A stretch of 64,000 bases of DNA from Bradyrhizobium genosp. SA-3. GTDB taxonomy: Bacteria > Pseudomonadota > Alphaproteobacteria > Rhizobiales > Xanthobacteraceae. The stretch spans positions 29,575 to 93,574 of the forward strand of contig NZ_PSRT01000011.1 of assembly GCF_004212635.1 (NCBI RefSeq). The letters are read 5' to 3'. Positions 28,167 through 37,350 of this stretch are shown piece by piece (position 1 is the first letter of the stretch; every line of letters begins with the position of its first letter). The notes under the pieces were generated by a model. That model was given only the letters and a program-made list of their open reading frames with translations, searched no databases and was not told the DNA's origin. A program made the position numbers and the translations under genes.

Positions 28167-29225
28167 ATGAATCAGGCAGACGCTTGGAAACTGAGGTCAT
28201 CACGCTATGAGGCCGTTCAATTCAGCCGGGAGGTCAATAAGCAGCTCTCCGAGCTGAGGCCCGACAACATCACGGGAGCGGCCTATATTGCCAAAGATTA
28301 CGCTGTCATCGCAGCGTGCACGCTCGCGACCGTGTCCATCTCATGGTGGCTCTACCCGCTCGCCGTTCTTCTGATTGGTGCCTATCAGCGCGGATTGACA
28401 ACCATCGCTCATGATGCGGCTCATCGGACGCTCGCGAAGAACACGACCTGGAACTACGTCCTCGGCATTCTGTTCGCTTCCTATCCCTTGTTCCAGCGCC
28501 ACTGGGCCTACCGGATTTCGCACGTCTATTTGCATCATCCCTATCTCGGGGACCCGGACAAGGATCCCGACCTGAAGTTCTTCCTGGCCAGCGGCGTTTA
28601 CGACGTGCAGCCTCCGGAGCGGTACGCTTTCAACATGATCTGGAAGCCGATCTTCGGCGGCGCGACAGTGGCGTATCTGAAGTATCTTTGGACCAACCGG
28701 TTTTCGATCACAGAAGCCGAGGATCAGAGCCGCTCAGGCATACTTATCGACAAGTATGGCTTCTATCTCTTCTGGATCAGCATCCTGGCCGGGTCATATG
28801 CTCTTGGGCTGCTCCATATCGTCGTCCTATTTTGGATCGTGCCCTATCTCACCACGTTTCAGGTCCTCGGCTGGTTTATCGAGCTCGCCGAGCACTCACC
28901 TATGTGCGAAACCGAGACGCAGAACGTCTATCTCACCAGGAATCGGAAAGGAAGTTTCCTTGAGCGGGCCATCCTCGGACAGAATCTGGATGAGTACCAC
29001 CTCGAGCATCACCTTTCGCCGGGTATCCCGTTTTGGCTGTTGCGCAAAGCTCAGAAAATCCGAATGCAGGATCCGAACTACGCGAAGGTTGCCGAGACCT
29101 GGGGCGGACTCTTTGTCAAGGGACCCCAAGGTCAACCTAGCGTCATAACTCAGTTGAAAGAGCGAAATCGACGGTTGTATGAGCAGTCCGTTGCCGAGGT
29201 CCGCACGCGAGGGCAGGTGGCGTGA
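28167..29225 (+). CDS. rtxC: Dihydrorhizobitoxine desaturase RtxC
   Basis: A 352-residue membrane-bound desaturase that introduces the vinyl-ether double bond in the last step of rhizobitoxine synthesis. The three histidine boxes of the fatty-acid-desaturase family are present: HDAAH (82-86), HVYLHH (119-124) and HLEHH (278-282). Hydrophobic segments lie around residues 46-75, 95-110, 198-235. The ATG at 28167 has GGAAGAGG upstream and lies 31 bases after rtxA; an earlier in-frame ATG inside rtxA is unlikely. The stop overlaps rtxD by four bases (GTGA). Confidence 0.93.
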   Translation: MNQADAWKLRSSRYEAVQFSREVNKQLSELRPDNITGAAYIAKDYAVIAACTLATVSISWWLYPLAVLLIGAYQRGLTTIAHDAAHRTLAKNTTWNYVLGILFASYPLFQRHWAYRISHVYLHHPYLGDPDKDPDLKFFLASGVYDVQPPERYAFNMIWKPIFGGATVAYLKYLWTNRFSITEAEDQSRSGILIDKYGFYLFWISILAGSYALGLLHIVVLFWIVPYLTTFQVLGWFIELAEHSPMCETETQNVYLTRNRKGSFLERAILGQNLDEYHLEHHLSPGIPFWLLRKAQKIRMQDPNYAKVAETWGGLFVKGPQGQPSVITQLKERNRRLYEQSVAEVRTRGQVA

Positions 29226-30040
29226 CGTTGCTACGGCCAGAGCGCGCCCGAGCCGTGGTCGGCGTCACTTCGAACCGTCTTTTGGTGGATGGTGTGCATC
29301 GCGACTGGTTGCGGCGCAAATACGTGCAGGCACTCCATCGTCATGCGGGAGTGGCGTGCGTCATATTGCCGACGGTCGACGCGGAAGATGCGAGGGAGGA
29401 GGTCGCCCCGGCGATCATAGGCCGGCTCGACGGCCTGGTGTTGACTGGTGATGAATCGAACATCGACCCCGCCATCCTGAGAGCGCCTTCGTCCTTGACG
29501 GAGGCTGATCGGCAGGACGTTGAGGTTGGGATCCTTGACCGCCCGCGGGACAGGCTCTCTGCCGTAACCATAGAGAGCGCCATCGCGCTCGGAATGCCTA
29601 TTCTGGGCATCTGCCGTGGGCTTCAGGAACTCAACGTCTATTTCGGCGGCACACTCCGCCCATCGCTTGCGGAGTGGAGGCCGGAAAGTGGCGCGATGCA
29701 TGCCGAGAAGCCAGATCGTCCAAGAGACCGTCAGTACGACGCCGCGCACAGCGTCAGGATATGTTCCGATGGCGCGCTCTTCCCAATCGCGCGGACGATC
29801 GAAGCGCAAGTCAACTCGCTGCACAATCAAGGCATCGAGGCGCTTGCCCCGGCGCTGAGGCGGGAGGCGTGGGCGCCTGACGGCCTGGTCGAGGCGGCTT
29901 CGGTCATTGGCGCGCCGACACTGCAAATCGGCGTGCAATGGCACCCCGAATGGCACGTCTCAACCGATCTCCTCAGCAAGCAACTGTTCAAGACATTTGG
30001 TGAGGCGTGTGTTGGGTACTGCAGAGCTAAGAAGCACTAG
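29222..30040 (+). CDS. rtxD: Class I glutamine-amidotransferase-like hydrolase RtxD (PuuD type)
   Basis: A 272-residue peptidase C26 family protein. The nucleophile is Cys131 in ILGICRGLQELNVYFGG, with His241 and Glu243 in GVQWHPEW completing the triad. Family members such as PuuD hydrolyse gamma-glutamyl amides, and free-standing ones rarely act as amidotransferases. It starts at GTG 29222, overlapping rtxC. Together with the GS-like RtxG two genes on, it may remove a gamma-glutamyl group added during synthesis (inference). Known as part of the rtx operon in Bradyrhizobium elkanii, with the step it catalyses not clearly assigned as far as I know. Confidence 0.88.
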   Translation: MTLLRPERARAVVGVTSNRLLVDGVHRDWLRRKYVQALHRHAGVACVILPTVDAEDAREEVAPAIIGRLDGLVLTGDESNIDPAILRAPSSLTEADRQDVEVGILDRPRDRLSAVTIESAIALGMPILGICRGLQELNVYFGGTLRPSLAEWRPESGAMHAEKPDRPRDRQYDAAHSVRICSDGALFPIARTIEAQVNSLHNQGIEALAPALRREAWAPDGLVEAASVIGAPTLQIGVQWHPEWHVSTDLLSKQLFKTFGEACVGYCRAKKH

Positions 30041-30049
30041 AGGCGGATT

Positions 30050-31060
30050 GTGACATTTCAAACCAAACGTGGTCCGTGCAGGTCGAAAGGAGAGTCCCTC
30101 GGAGCCGATGCACGCGCCTGGTCCTCCGCGGGCCGTGCGCCGCCGCGCAGGCAGCGATTGACGAATCGCTTCGCTCTAGGAGTTTTCTTTGTGGCGCTTT
30201 ATGTCGTCGTGAGCGCGGCAGGCGAGGTTTATGCGGCATCGTATTTTCAGCAAGCAGATGTGTTCGTCGCGCTCCTGCTGTCCTTCGCTGTGGTTTGTCT
30301 GACGTTCAATCTCCTGGCGCGCCACGAGGGAGGCGAGGCAAGGGTGGCGAAATGGTCGCTCCTGGTCTTCGTCGCGCTCAATGTCGTGACAGCGATCAGC
30401 TGGATCGGCCTATTTATCGGATTGAAATACGCTGAACCTGCGATCGTCGTCGCCTTCATGGTGGCGCTCGGGCCCACAGCAACAGTGTGGCTAAACGCAC
30501 TGATCAGGCGCCAGGGCACCCCTCCAGCATCCGATATTGTCGTGAGCGTTACGATCGCAACGATCGGGAGTTACATGATTTGGATCTCGGCCAGCGGCAA
30601 CGCGGGCGTGGAGTGGGGTGCTCGATCGTCCTTTGGCATCGTCTTGGCGATCGTGGCCGGCCTATCGCTGGCCCTTACAAATATACTTGTCAAACTGCTG
30701 TTCGACCGTGGGTTTTCTGGCCGCCAAGTGCTTGCGCATCGCTTTTATGGAACGATTCTCTTGCTGCTGGGACTGGTCGACCATTCATCTATCGTGCCCG
30801 AGATCTCGCAGCATTGGTTTGCGATCGCAACAATTGGACTGTCGACGATCCTTGTTCCTTTGCTCTTGATCCAGCAGGGCATTCGCCGCGTAGAGCCCTT
30901 CACCGTCAACATGGTCCTGTCCACCGCCCCTATCATCACCTTCCTGTTCCAGTACTTCGATTCTCGCATCGTGCCTTCGTCACATACGTTCGTTGGAAAT
31001 GTTCTCATTACAGCTGTCGCTGTCAGCAACATCTACTTGCAGTATCGGAGATCCGCATGA
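30050..31060 (+). CDS. rtxE: DMT-family transporter RtxE
   Basis: A 336-residue inner-membrane protein with about ten hydrophobic helices in two EamA repeats, after a basic N-terminal tail of about 40 residues. Examples are FALGVFFVALYVVVSAAGE near the start and NMVLSTAPIITFLFQYF near the end. Members of the drug/metabolite family export amino acids and toxins, so RtxE probably exports rhizobitoxine, perhaps also giving self-protection. It begins at a GTG with GGCGG upstream, nine bases after rtxD, and its stop overlaps the rtxF start (ATGA). Confidence 0.87.
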   Translation: MTFQTKRGPCRSKGESLGADARAWSSAGRAPPRRQRLTNRFALGVFFVALYVVVSAAGEVYAASYFQQADVFVALLLSFAVVCLTFNLLARHEGGEARVAKWSLLVFVALNVVTAISWIGLFIGLKYAEPAIVVAFMVALGPTATVWLNALIRRQGTPPASDIVVSVTIATIGSYMIWISASGNAGVEWGARSSFGIVLAIVAGLSLALTNILVKLLFDRGFSGRQVLAHRFYGTILLLLGLVDHSSIVPEISQHWFAIATIGLSTILVPLLLIQQGIRRVEPFTVNMVLSTAPIITFLFQYFDSRIVPSSHTFVGNVLITAVAVSNIYLQYRRSA

Positions 31061-32343
31061 AAGAACGGAATTGTGTAATCGTAGACGCATACTCTACCGG
31101 CCGATACCTACCGGAAGAATTCAATCGTTATGGAATTGGAACGGTGCATGTGATGTCGGCTGCACAGATTCCACCCATATTCCAATCGCATTTCAATGCG
31201 GATCTGTATGATGAAGTCATTCGCCCCAGCGAGCGCATGGAGTATGACGAGATCGTTGAATATCATCTTCAGGCTCTCCATGGCAGGGAATTTGAGTTCG
31301 TTATCGCGGGCTGCGAGACCGGAGTTGAGCTCGCCGATTCTTTGTCGGAGCGGCTGGGCTTACCTTCAAATGGGACCGCGCTATCGGCTGCTCGGCGTGA
31401 CAAAGCGCGGTTGTCTTGCGCGCTGACCTCTGCAGGCGTGCGATCGATCAGACAAGTCGTGTCCGACAGTGCTGTAGAGTTCGCAAGCTGGAAGCGTGAA
31501 GCGAAGTTCGACGAGATCGTGATCAAGCCTCTGAACAGTACGGGCACCGAGGATGTATTTTTTTGCTCGACAGATGCTGATATTCAGCGGGCTCTAAGCG
31601 CAATTGTCGGCAAGACGAACCGTGTCGGAGCGCTGAATCGTTTTGCCCTTGGGCAGGAAAAAATAAATGGCCAGCAATACACCGTAAATGCCGTCTCGAT
31701 CGGCGGGGAAGCCTTCGTTACGGAGGCCTGGACCTATGACACCGTTCCTATTGAGGGGGCATCATCGGTCTGCTCACTTGAGAGGTTGTTGGGGGGCAGC
31801 GAACCAATCGTTCAGGAGCTGTCAGACTACTTGGTGCGTGCGCTGCAGGCGCTTCAGATCGTCGACGGACCGGCTCATGCTGAGATCATTGTCGATCATC
31901 GGGGGCCGGTTCTGGTGGACTTCGGAGCGAGGCTTCAAGGGACCATGTCGGCAAAAGCACGAACCATGGCGTTGGGGCACAACCATCTGACGCTGACGGC
32001 CTGGCGCTACGCAGATCCCAAGGGCTTTGGTGAGTACATGAGGCTGCGCGGGCCCTACAAGCGGCAGGCTCACGCACTATGCGTCTCGCTGATCTCCGAT
32101 ATCGGCGGTGTCGTTGCCGGTTACCCGGGACTCGAAATAATCCGCAAGCTCCCGAGCTTCGCGGATGCCATTGCATTCGTTCCGATTGGTGAAGAGCTGG
32201 TTCCGACGATCGACTTGGCGTCGACACCAGGCATCGTTTATCTCGTGAATAGCGACTTGAATCAGCTTGATGATGACTATCGCAAGTTGCGAGCAATGCG
32301 GATGGACCAGGTGTTCGATTTAGTGACGCAGGATCGCGACTAA
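31057..32343 (+). CDS. rtxF: ATP-grasp ligase RtxF
   Basis: A 428-residue ATP-grasp enzyme of the carboxylate-amine ligase group. Features in order: a Rossmann-like N-terminus (CVIVDAYSTGRYLP), the lysine segment EIVIKPLNSTGTEDVFF, the loop EKINGQQYTVNAVS with a conserved Glu, and the metal-binding strand HAEIIVDHRGPVLVDFGARL. Such enzymes form amide bonds between amino acids using ATP through an acyl phosphate. The real start is the ATG at 31057, coupled to rtxE; the frame open back to 30487 is a shadow of rtxE. A role in peptide or amide modification of the toxin or a precursor is inferred. Confidence 0.87.
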   Translation: MKERNCVIVDAYSTGRYLPEEFNRYGIGTVHVMSAAQIPPIFQSHFNADLYDEVIRPSERMEYDEIVEYHLQALHGREFEFVIAGCETGVELADSLSERLGLPSNGTALSAARRDKARLSCALTSAGVRSIRQVVSDSAVEFASWKREAKFDEIVIKPLNSTGTEDVFFCSTDADIQRALSAIVGKTNRVGALNRFALGQEKINGQQYTVNAVSIGGEAFVTEAWTYDTVPIEGASSVCSLERLLGGSEPIVQELSDYLVRALQALQIVDGPAHAEIIVDHRGPVLVDFGARLQGTMSAKARTMALGHNHLTLTAWRYADPKGFGEYMRLRGPYKRQAHALCVSLISDIGGVVAGYPGLEIIRKLPSFADAIAFVPIGEELVPTIDLASTPGIVYLVNSDLNQLDDDYRKLRAMRMDQVFDLVTQDRD

Positions 32344-33680
32344 TGCCAACTGATGCCAGGTTGACAAGGGCGAATCCAGCCCGCTCGGCGATGATCGGCG
32401 TAAGCGACTTCGATGGCGTGCTGCGAGGCAAACACGTCTTAGGTGAAGATCTCTCAGATGGAGATAAAGTTATCAAGTTCTCTGAAGCGGTGCTCGCGTG
32501 GGATTGTTCGGACCGGGTCATTCCGGCCAGTTTCACGCAAAAGCCGCTATCAGCATTCGGAGACGCTGATCTGCGTATTCTGTCAGGCACCGGCCGTTCG
32601 GTGTCTTATGTCGGCGATCAATATCTCTACCTCGCCGAGTTCACCGGCGCACATGAGAACATCTGCCCGCGCGGTATTCTGCGTAAGGTCCTGAGAAGGG
32701 CTGCTGACCACGGCTACGGCTACGCTGCTGGGTTCGAGTTTGAATTTATGCTGTTCAAGGAGAGCGCCGACACAATTGAAGACAAGCCGTTCGGCGAATG
32801 GGCCCCTTTAACGCGGGGCCCGTTCGGCTACTCGATTGCGCGCTCTGTCGCGCAACATGAGCTGTTCGATGAGATCTTGGCGCTTTGTGAGAAGGCTAGA
32901 ATACCTCTCAGCGGGCTGCACTTTGAAACGGGACCTGGCGTGGTCGAAGCGTCACTTCGTCATTGTGATGCGCTGGAAGCTGCCGATCGAGCAACCATAT
33001 TCAAGTCGATGATAAAAGCCTGGGCGCAAACGCGAGGCATGATGGCTACATTCATGGCCAAGGTTTCCGAGAAATGGCCCGGCCAGTCCGGCCATATTCA
33101 CATTTCGATGTCCTCGGATGGTCAGAATGCGTTTTACGACAGCGATGCGTTCGGCAACGTCTCGAAGCTTATGAGGCAATTCATCGCCGGACAACTGAAA
33201 TATATGAATGATTTCTGTGTGCTCGCGGCGCCGAACTTCAATAGCTACAAGAGATTGGTCCCTGGCTGCTGGGCACCAATCTGTCCAAGCTGGGGAGTTG
33301 ACAACCGTTCCTGCGCGGTTCGGGCCATTCCGGGAGAGCCGTCTGCCCATCGACTGGAGTATAGGCTGGGTGGCGCTGACGTGAACCCATATCTCGCCCT
33401 CGCATGTGCCATTGGTTCCGGCATACTGGGCGTCGAGACAGATGTGGCACTACCGGCGTCGATCGTCGGTGATGCAAGCGTCGAGATGTGTCTTCTGTCC
33501 GAGAGACTGCCTCAAAGCCTATCAGAGGCAACATCTCGGTTTGCACAGTCTCCAGCGGCCAATGATGTTTTCGGAGAAAGGTTTGTTGAAGCCTTTTCTT
33601 GTTCCCGCCGTTGGGAATGGGAAGCCGTTCAACATCGGGTCACCGACTTTGAACGTCGGAGATACTTCGAGATCATTTAG
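32343..33680 (+). CDS. rtxG: Glutamine-synthetase-family ligase RtxG
   Basis: A 445-residue GS-fold enzyme. The metal-binding glutamates are visible in GYAAGFEFEFML and LHFETGPGVVEAS, the substrate histidine in GQSGHIHISMS, and the ATP-site block in EPSAHRLEYRLGGADVNPY. The N-terminal beta-grasp is shorter than in GlnA, and the sequence looks closer to PuuA-type gamma-glutamyl-amine synthetases than to housekeeping GlnA. Its ATG shares a base with the rtxF stop (TAATG). I infer that it glutamylates an amine, serinol or the amino group of rhizobitoxine being candidates, to be undone by RtxD. It is the last gene of the operon. Confidence 0.87.
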   Translation: MPTDARLTRANPARSAMIGVSDFDGVLRGKHVLGEDLSDGDKVIKFSEAVLAWDCSDRVIPASFTQKPLSAFGDADLRILSGTGRSVSYVGDQYLYLAEFTGAHENICPRGILRKVLRRAADHGYGYAAGFEFEFMLFKESADTIEDKPFGEWAPLTRGPFGYSIARSVAQHELFDEILALCEKARIPLSGLHFETGPGVVEASLRHCDALEAADRATIFKSMIKAWAQTRGMMATFMAKVSEKWPGQSGHIHISMSSDGQNAFYDSDAFGNVSKLMRQFIAGQLKYMNDFCVLAAPNFNSYKRLVPGCWAPICPSWGVDNRSCAVRAIPGEPSAHRLEYRLGGADVNPYLALACAIGSGILGVETDVALPASIVGDASVEMCLLSERLPQSLSEATSRFAQSPAANDVFGERFVEAFSCSRRWEWEAVQHRVTDFERRRYFEII

Positions 33681-34123
33681 CTTGAGCTCTTCGACAGTTT
33701 TCATCTCAGTCCTGTCGTCATCATGTGAATGGCGCCGGAGGGCTGTCTGTGCCGCCGATGTTAGACTTCAATACAGGGCAAATGTGGGTCACTCGTTAAG
33801 CGTTTCGATTCATATCGGGGATCCATTCGCATAGCTGCACGCGCGGAACTTTGGATGCAGGAGGTGTGACACGCTGATAGTGCCGTTACCGATGGCACGC
33901 GATCCAGGTCGACGTGCAGATCAACGGCTTGAAACCGTTCAAGCGAATGCCAAACTCACGATTGATCACGCCATCGCCACGCTGGAGCAAAACCATCGTC
34001 AGATACGAGCGACCATGCAAAAAGATTGCGACGGTTCAGCAGGGCTAAGCTGGAAACCGGCCTCAATCTGATTGAGCAAGACCTCAAGCTCGCCAAATTG
34101 AAATCTTTAGAAAGCGACAGCAA
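33681..34123. other. Region downstream of rtxG
   Basis: No convincing terminator follows rtxG. Short frames (33880-34071 and 34026-34298) contain helical runs such as LNLIEQDLKLAKLKSLESDS and a hydrophobic run LLLLMTAAIGAYLIHA, which may be pieces of a broken membrane protein. Confidence 0.3.
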
Positions 34124-34555
34124 GTGCTTGCAAACATCAAAATCGGGGCTGATGGTCGATTTCGGATTGCTCCTTCTGATGACGGCTGCAATTGGCGCTT
34201 ACTTGATCCATGCTTCCCCGAGCGCGAGCGGATCGTTGGGTGGTCCGCCAAAAGAATCACGAGGTCGAAGACGAGCGCATCGAAAAACGTGTGTTTGAAG
34301 CTCTCGGATGCATGTGTAGATGACGCCGCGCGAATAGAACTAAAAGCCGCCAGCGCTGCCTATCGTGGCCTGAAAGTACGTGACTTGGGTCCCCTGATAG
34401 ACGTGGACTTCAGACAGCGAAACGAGGACAGGGAAGCGGCTCGACGCGCCCTCCTCAATGTGACCGACGCTGTTATCGAACAAATCACCGACACCGAAGA
34501 CTCAGGATCGGAAGTGCTGTCGCTGGTGCGCGATTTGATTGACGCGCAAGAGTGA
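34124..34555 (+). CDS. Protein of unknown function, 143 residues
   Basis: The C-terminal half (LKVRDLGPLIDVDFRQRNED, ALLNVTDAVIEQITDTEDSG) is acidic and helical and reads like genuine protein. The start is a TTG and the N-terminus may instead continue from a frame further upstream. No family known. Confidence 0.4.
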   Translation: MLANIKIGADGRFRIAPSDDGCNWRLLDPCFPERERIVGWSAKRITRSKTSASKNVCLKLSDACVDDAARIELKAASAAYRGLKVRDLGPLIDVDFRQRNEDREAARRALLNVTDAVIEQITDTEDSGSEVLSLVRDLIDAQE

Positions 34556-34961
34556 ACAGACCGTTTTGCCGGAGCTTCGCCTCTCGCGCCCAAGCCCCTC
34601 TTTGTGCCGGTGTCCGACGGGCGAATCGCTCGACTCCGGCTGGAAAAATCCGCCTGCATCTCTTGGTGTCCTCTCCGCCGTTACGTCTCGATGGATGCCA
34701 GGAATTTAGCCGCATTCTCCGCGGCCACAGCCAAGGCGCGAGAGAGTTTGAGCGCCTGATCCGCCGTTACCCGGAAATGAACGCCGACAACGCTCGCAAT
34801 GGCGACGGTGATCTCGTCATCGATCTGCTCAACTATGATCGCAGCCGACTCGTCGATTTCGATCTCCTCGACAGGGGGACGTCGTCAGGTGTCTCCGTCA
34901 TCGCTACATTCTCCATAAAGTCCCTGGCGACAGCATATCGGAGATCTTGGTCCCTCCACCA

Positions 34962-35624
34962 TCAATTCCGGAGTCCCCGCTTGGCAAGAAAGGCGGGATC
35001 GACTTCGCGACCGGCAGGCGCCAGGATTTCGACGAGATTGCCGTCTTCGTCGCGGCAACGTCGGATCGTGTATGCGAACCTGCCGAAACTCGGAGTAGGA
35101 ACGTTTACTGTCGCAACGCGCGGACGCGTCATCCTGGCTCCATGTGCGGGGCCGCCAATAAATTCAACGAGGGTTTTGGTCATGGGATGATCATCCCCGG
35201 TCTCTGCGTGGCGGAGATTACGGCCCGCGACAATCGAGAGCCATCTGCCAATCTTAGCTCTCGAGGAAGTCGCTCTCCTCGAGCCGTGCTCGCCGGTCAA
35301 GCTTACCGCCGGTCCGGACGCCCGGCGCATGTTCCAGAAGGCCAGCGCGTCTGCGAGCGTCGGCGAATGAACGATAGGATTAAGGCAGTCGACCTCGATG
35401 CAGGCGATCCTTGCCGTCAGGACTAGCTCGACCTCGGGCATCTCGCCGCAGAACGGGCAGGCCTTGGCGCGTACATCGCCGCGCAGCGCGGCCCGTTCGT
35501 GCGTTATTTCTCTCTCCGGCTTATCGGTCATAGGCGGGGCTCTGGTACGTGGGCGGGGCCGGAAGCGGAGTTTCTGTCCCGGCTTTACGGCGATGTGCTC
35601 CGGGGTCGGCGCCTCCTCCGGCAC
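34962..35624 (-). CDS. Lar-like zinc-finger protein fused in frame to a small phage-type domain
   Basis: The first half has KACPFCGEMPEVELV, a later cysteine in IEVDCLNPIV and DALAFWNMR, the pattern of Lar-type restriction-alleviation proteins from prophages. The second half, from about residue 146, reads MTKTLVEFIGGPAHGARM and is like separate small phage proteins. They may be two genes joined by loss of a stop, or one fusion. The frame opens at GTG 35624; an ATG at 35531 (MTDKPEREI) is also possible. A role in protecting incoming DNA from restriction is suggested only by family resemblance. Confidence 0.5.
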   Translation of the reverse strand: MPEEAPTPEHIAVKPGQKLRFRPRPRTRAPPMTDKPEREITHERAALRGDVRAKACPFCGEMPEVELVLTARIACIEVDCLNPIVHSPTLADALAFWNMRRASGPAVSLTGEHGSRRATSSRAKIGRWLSIVAGRNLRHAETGDDHPMTKTLVEFIGGPAHGARMTRPRVATVNVPTPSFGRFAYTIRRCRDEDGNLVEILAPAGREVDPAFLAKRGLRN

Positions 35625-35651
35625 GGTGGTGATCGCGCTCGGCGTCTTCGC

Positions 35652-35864
35652 TTATCGCTTGTCTGGCCTCTCAGGAGGTCCGGAGTTTGGACGCCACACG
35701 CGCAATTTCCTCATTCGCTGAACGACAGCGAGTTCGCTTCTCTCGAGTAGGATAGAAATGCGCTTCGGTATTTCGTTGTTTGACGTGAGTTCGAGCAGGC
35801 GCTTGTCCTCTTCCTTGCTCCATCGTCTAGACCGGTTCCTAAGCACGATATGATTGACTTTCAT
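35652..35864 (-). CDS. Small basic SANT/Myb-like protein, 70 residues
   Basis: RNRSRRWSKEEDKRLLELTS followed by ISILLERSELAVVQRMRKL has the SANT layout: a Trp-containing first helix, an acidic patch, and a basic third helix. It is the same design as the protein at 17100, so the two may be distant paralogues. Probably binds DNA. AAGG and GAAGGA precede the ATG. It lies 28 bases upstream of the Lar-like ORF on the same strand. Confidence 0.65.
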   Translation of the reverse strand: MKVNHIVLRNRSRRWSKEEDKRLLELTSNNEIPKRISILLERSELAVVQRMRKLRVWRPNSGPPERPDKR

Positions 35865-36336
35865 TCCTTCGCCTTGGCCGTTGGGTGGAACGCGATTGCA
35901 AGACTAGCAGTCTCCGGCGCGCCAGTCCGCGTTGTGAGGGCGGACCATCTCGCGATGAGCACATTTGATCAAGGCTCGCTCGAACCAAGTGCCAGTATCG
36001 AATGATGCGGTAAGCGTTTGCATGGCGGCGAAACATAGCTATTCACAAAATCCCAAGTCGCATTGCCAGCGGCGACTCCGAGGAAAATGCCTAACATGAC
36101 AGTATTGCGAATACACTGACCATATCGGTCTTGGGCAAATACCAAGCGTACCTTAGCATTGCAATCACGGCGATAATCAGCGCAAAGAGATTGTCATCCG
36201 CTGTCTTTCTGCACGGTGGGTGGAAAGAGCACTGGCTGGCGGCCACAAGGCAAGCCTCATGTTCCGCGCCAATTCGATGCAGCGCCGATACAGTTTGCTC
36301 CAAGAATGTAATTGGGTTGGCGTATTCACGGCCGAA
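35865..36336. other. Gap without recognised gene
   Basis: Short frames on both strands lack start signals and look like noise. Confidence 0.35.
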
Positions 36337-36585
36337 TGAAGTGGAAGGGGCCGACTACCCAATCAACCTCCGACGCTGAGATCGTCAAAGCGAATCGAAG
36401 ATGACGAAGTTGTCTTTGTTTTTGACGGTCAGCCCTTGAGCCTTGAACCCGCGGTTGCTGAGTGGCCTGATGGCCGCAAGGTTCATCAAGGCGCCACGAT
36501 CGGTGAAGACCTTGACAAAGACGAAGGCTGCCTGCGCGGCTGGAAAACTCTGACAAGTTTGAGGCTTGTAGCATCGCTGTTCTAA
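36337..36585 (+). pseudogene. Gene fragment without start codon
   Basis: An open frame ending at TAA 36583-36585 encodes IEDDEVVFVFDGQPLSLEPA and ATIGEDLDKDEGCLRGWKTL, which reads like a real small protein, but no ATG, GTG or TTG lies in frame after the preceding stop at about 36335. Probably a 5'-truncated relic. Confidence 0.4.
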
Positions 36586-36826
36586 GTTGACCGGGGTGCA
36601 TCGCGCCCCGCAAGTTCCCGAATTCGAGGAATTGATCGTGGCCGTCAGCTTTTGGTCAGGGGACGGGGTTAGTCAGGCACTGCCCGAAAGATGCCTGGGC
36701 AGTTTCCTTCACCGGTCATGCTCGATCAGGTGGAGGGGCAATGTCGTAGCGTTTGACGAACACATATGGCACCTCGCGCGCGACGTTGATCGGCAAGTCG
36801 TTAATAGACAAATCACATATGTCCAA

Positions 36827-37093
36827 ATGCCGCATGACTATCGCAGCCTTAGTGTTATCGTTCGGTCCCCGTCGGGCGCGAAGGGCGATACCGGCGAGAT
36901 AGCGGAAGGACAATACAAGGTCGAGGATGGATACGTACTGCTTAACAAGTTCAAGGATAGTGGCGTTGCGTATCAGGCCGCCCTTGGCAAGGACGATGAT
37001 CCCGCCGCTGTCGCGAAACGACTCTTGAAATCCTGGTGGCAGACGCAGGACGTTTGGGGCGGGAGCCTGGAGCCGCCTAAGCGGATTGCTTGA
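36827..37093 (+). CDS. Small protein of unknown function, 88 residues
   Basis: YRSLSVIVRSPSGAKGDTGE is followed by AEGQYKVEDGYVLLNKFKDS and AAVAKRLLKSWWQTQD. The beta-rich middle and the GxY...DGxVxL pattern resemble small phage or island proteins. The frame is open upstream to 36587; I start at the ATG at 36827 because the preceding residues are not protein-like. Confidence 0.5.
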   Translation: MPHDYRSLSVIVRSPSGAKGDTGEIAEGQYKVEDGYVLLNKFKDSGVAYQAALGKDDDPAAVAKRLLKSWWQTQDVWGGSLEPPKRIA

Positions 37094-37350
37094 GCCAATA
37101 TTGGCGCGTTCCGGACCGGGACGCCGTGGCTGGACCGCAACCGCAGGCGCGAAATGAAGAGATCTCGTGCCAACGGTGTTCTTTTGCTTCTTCCCAGCGG
37201 ACGATCTCTTCGTAACCGTTGATGAGCGGGACTGGAAGTATTGGGGAGGCCGCGCGACGCGAATTCCGCATTGACGCGACCGTCTCCGGTCTCACGACCG
37301 CCATCGAGGACGTGATCGGCGCGGCCCGAGAAAACAAAGGGAATGATACA

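Noticed and set aside
30487..31056. Extending rtxF upstream to 30487
   Set aside because: This part is an out-of-frame shadow of rtxE; the ATG at 31057 shows the usual ATGA coupling.
34552..35190. A 212-codon plus-strand frame
   Set aside because: It is the shadow of the minus-strand Lar-like gene, which has the recognisable CPFCG motif.
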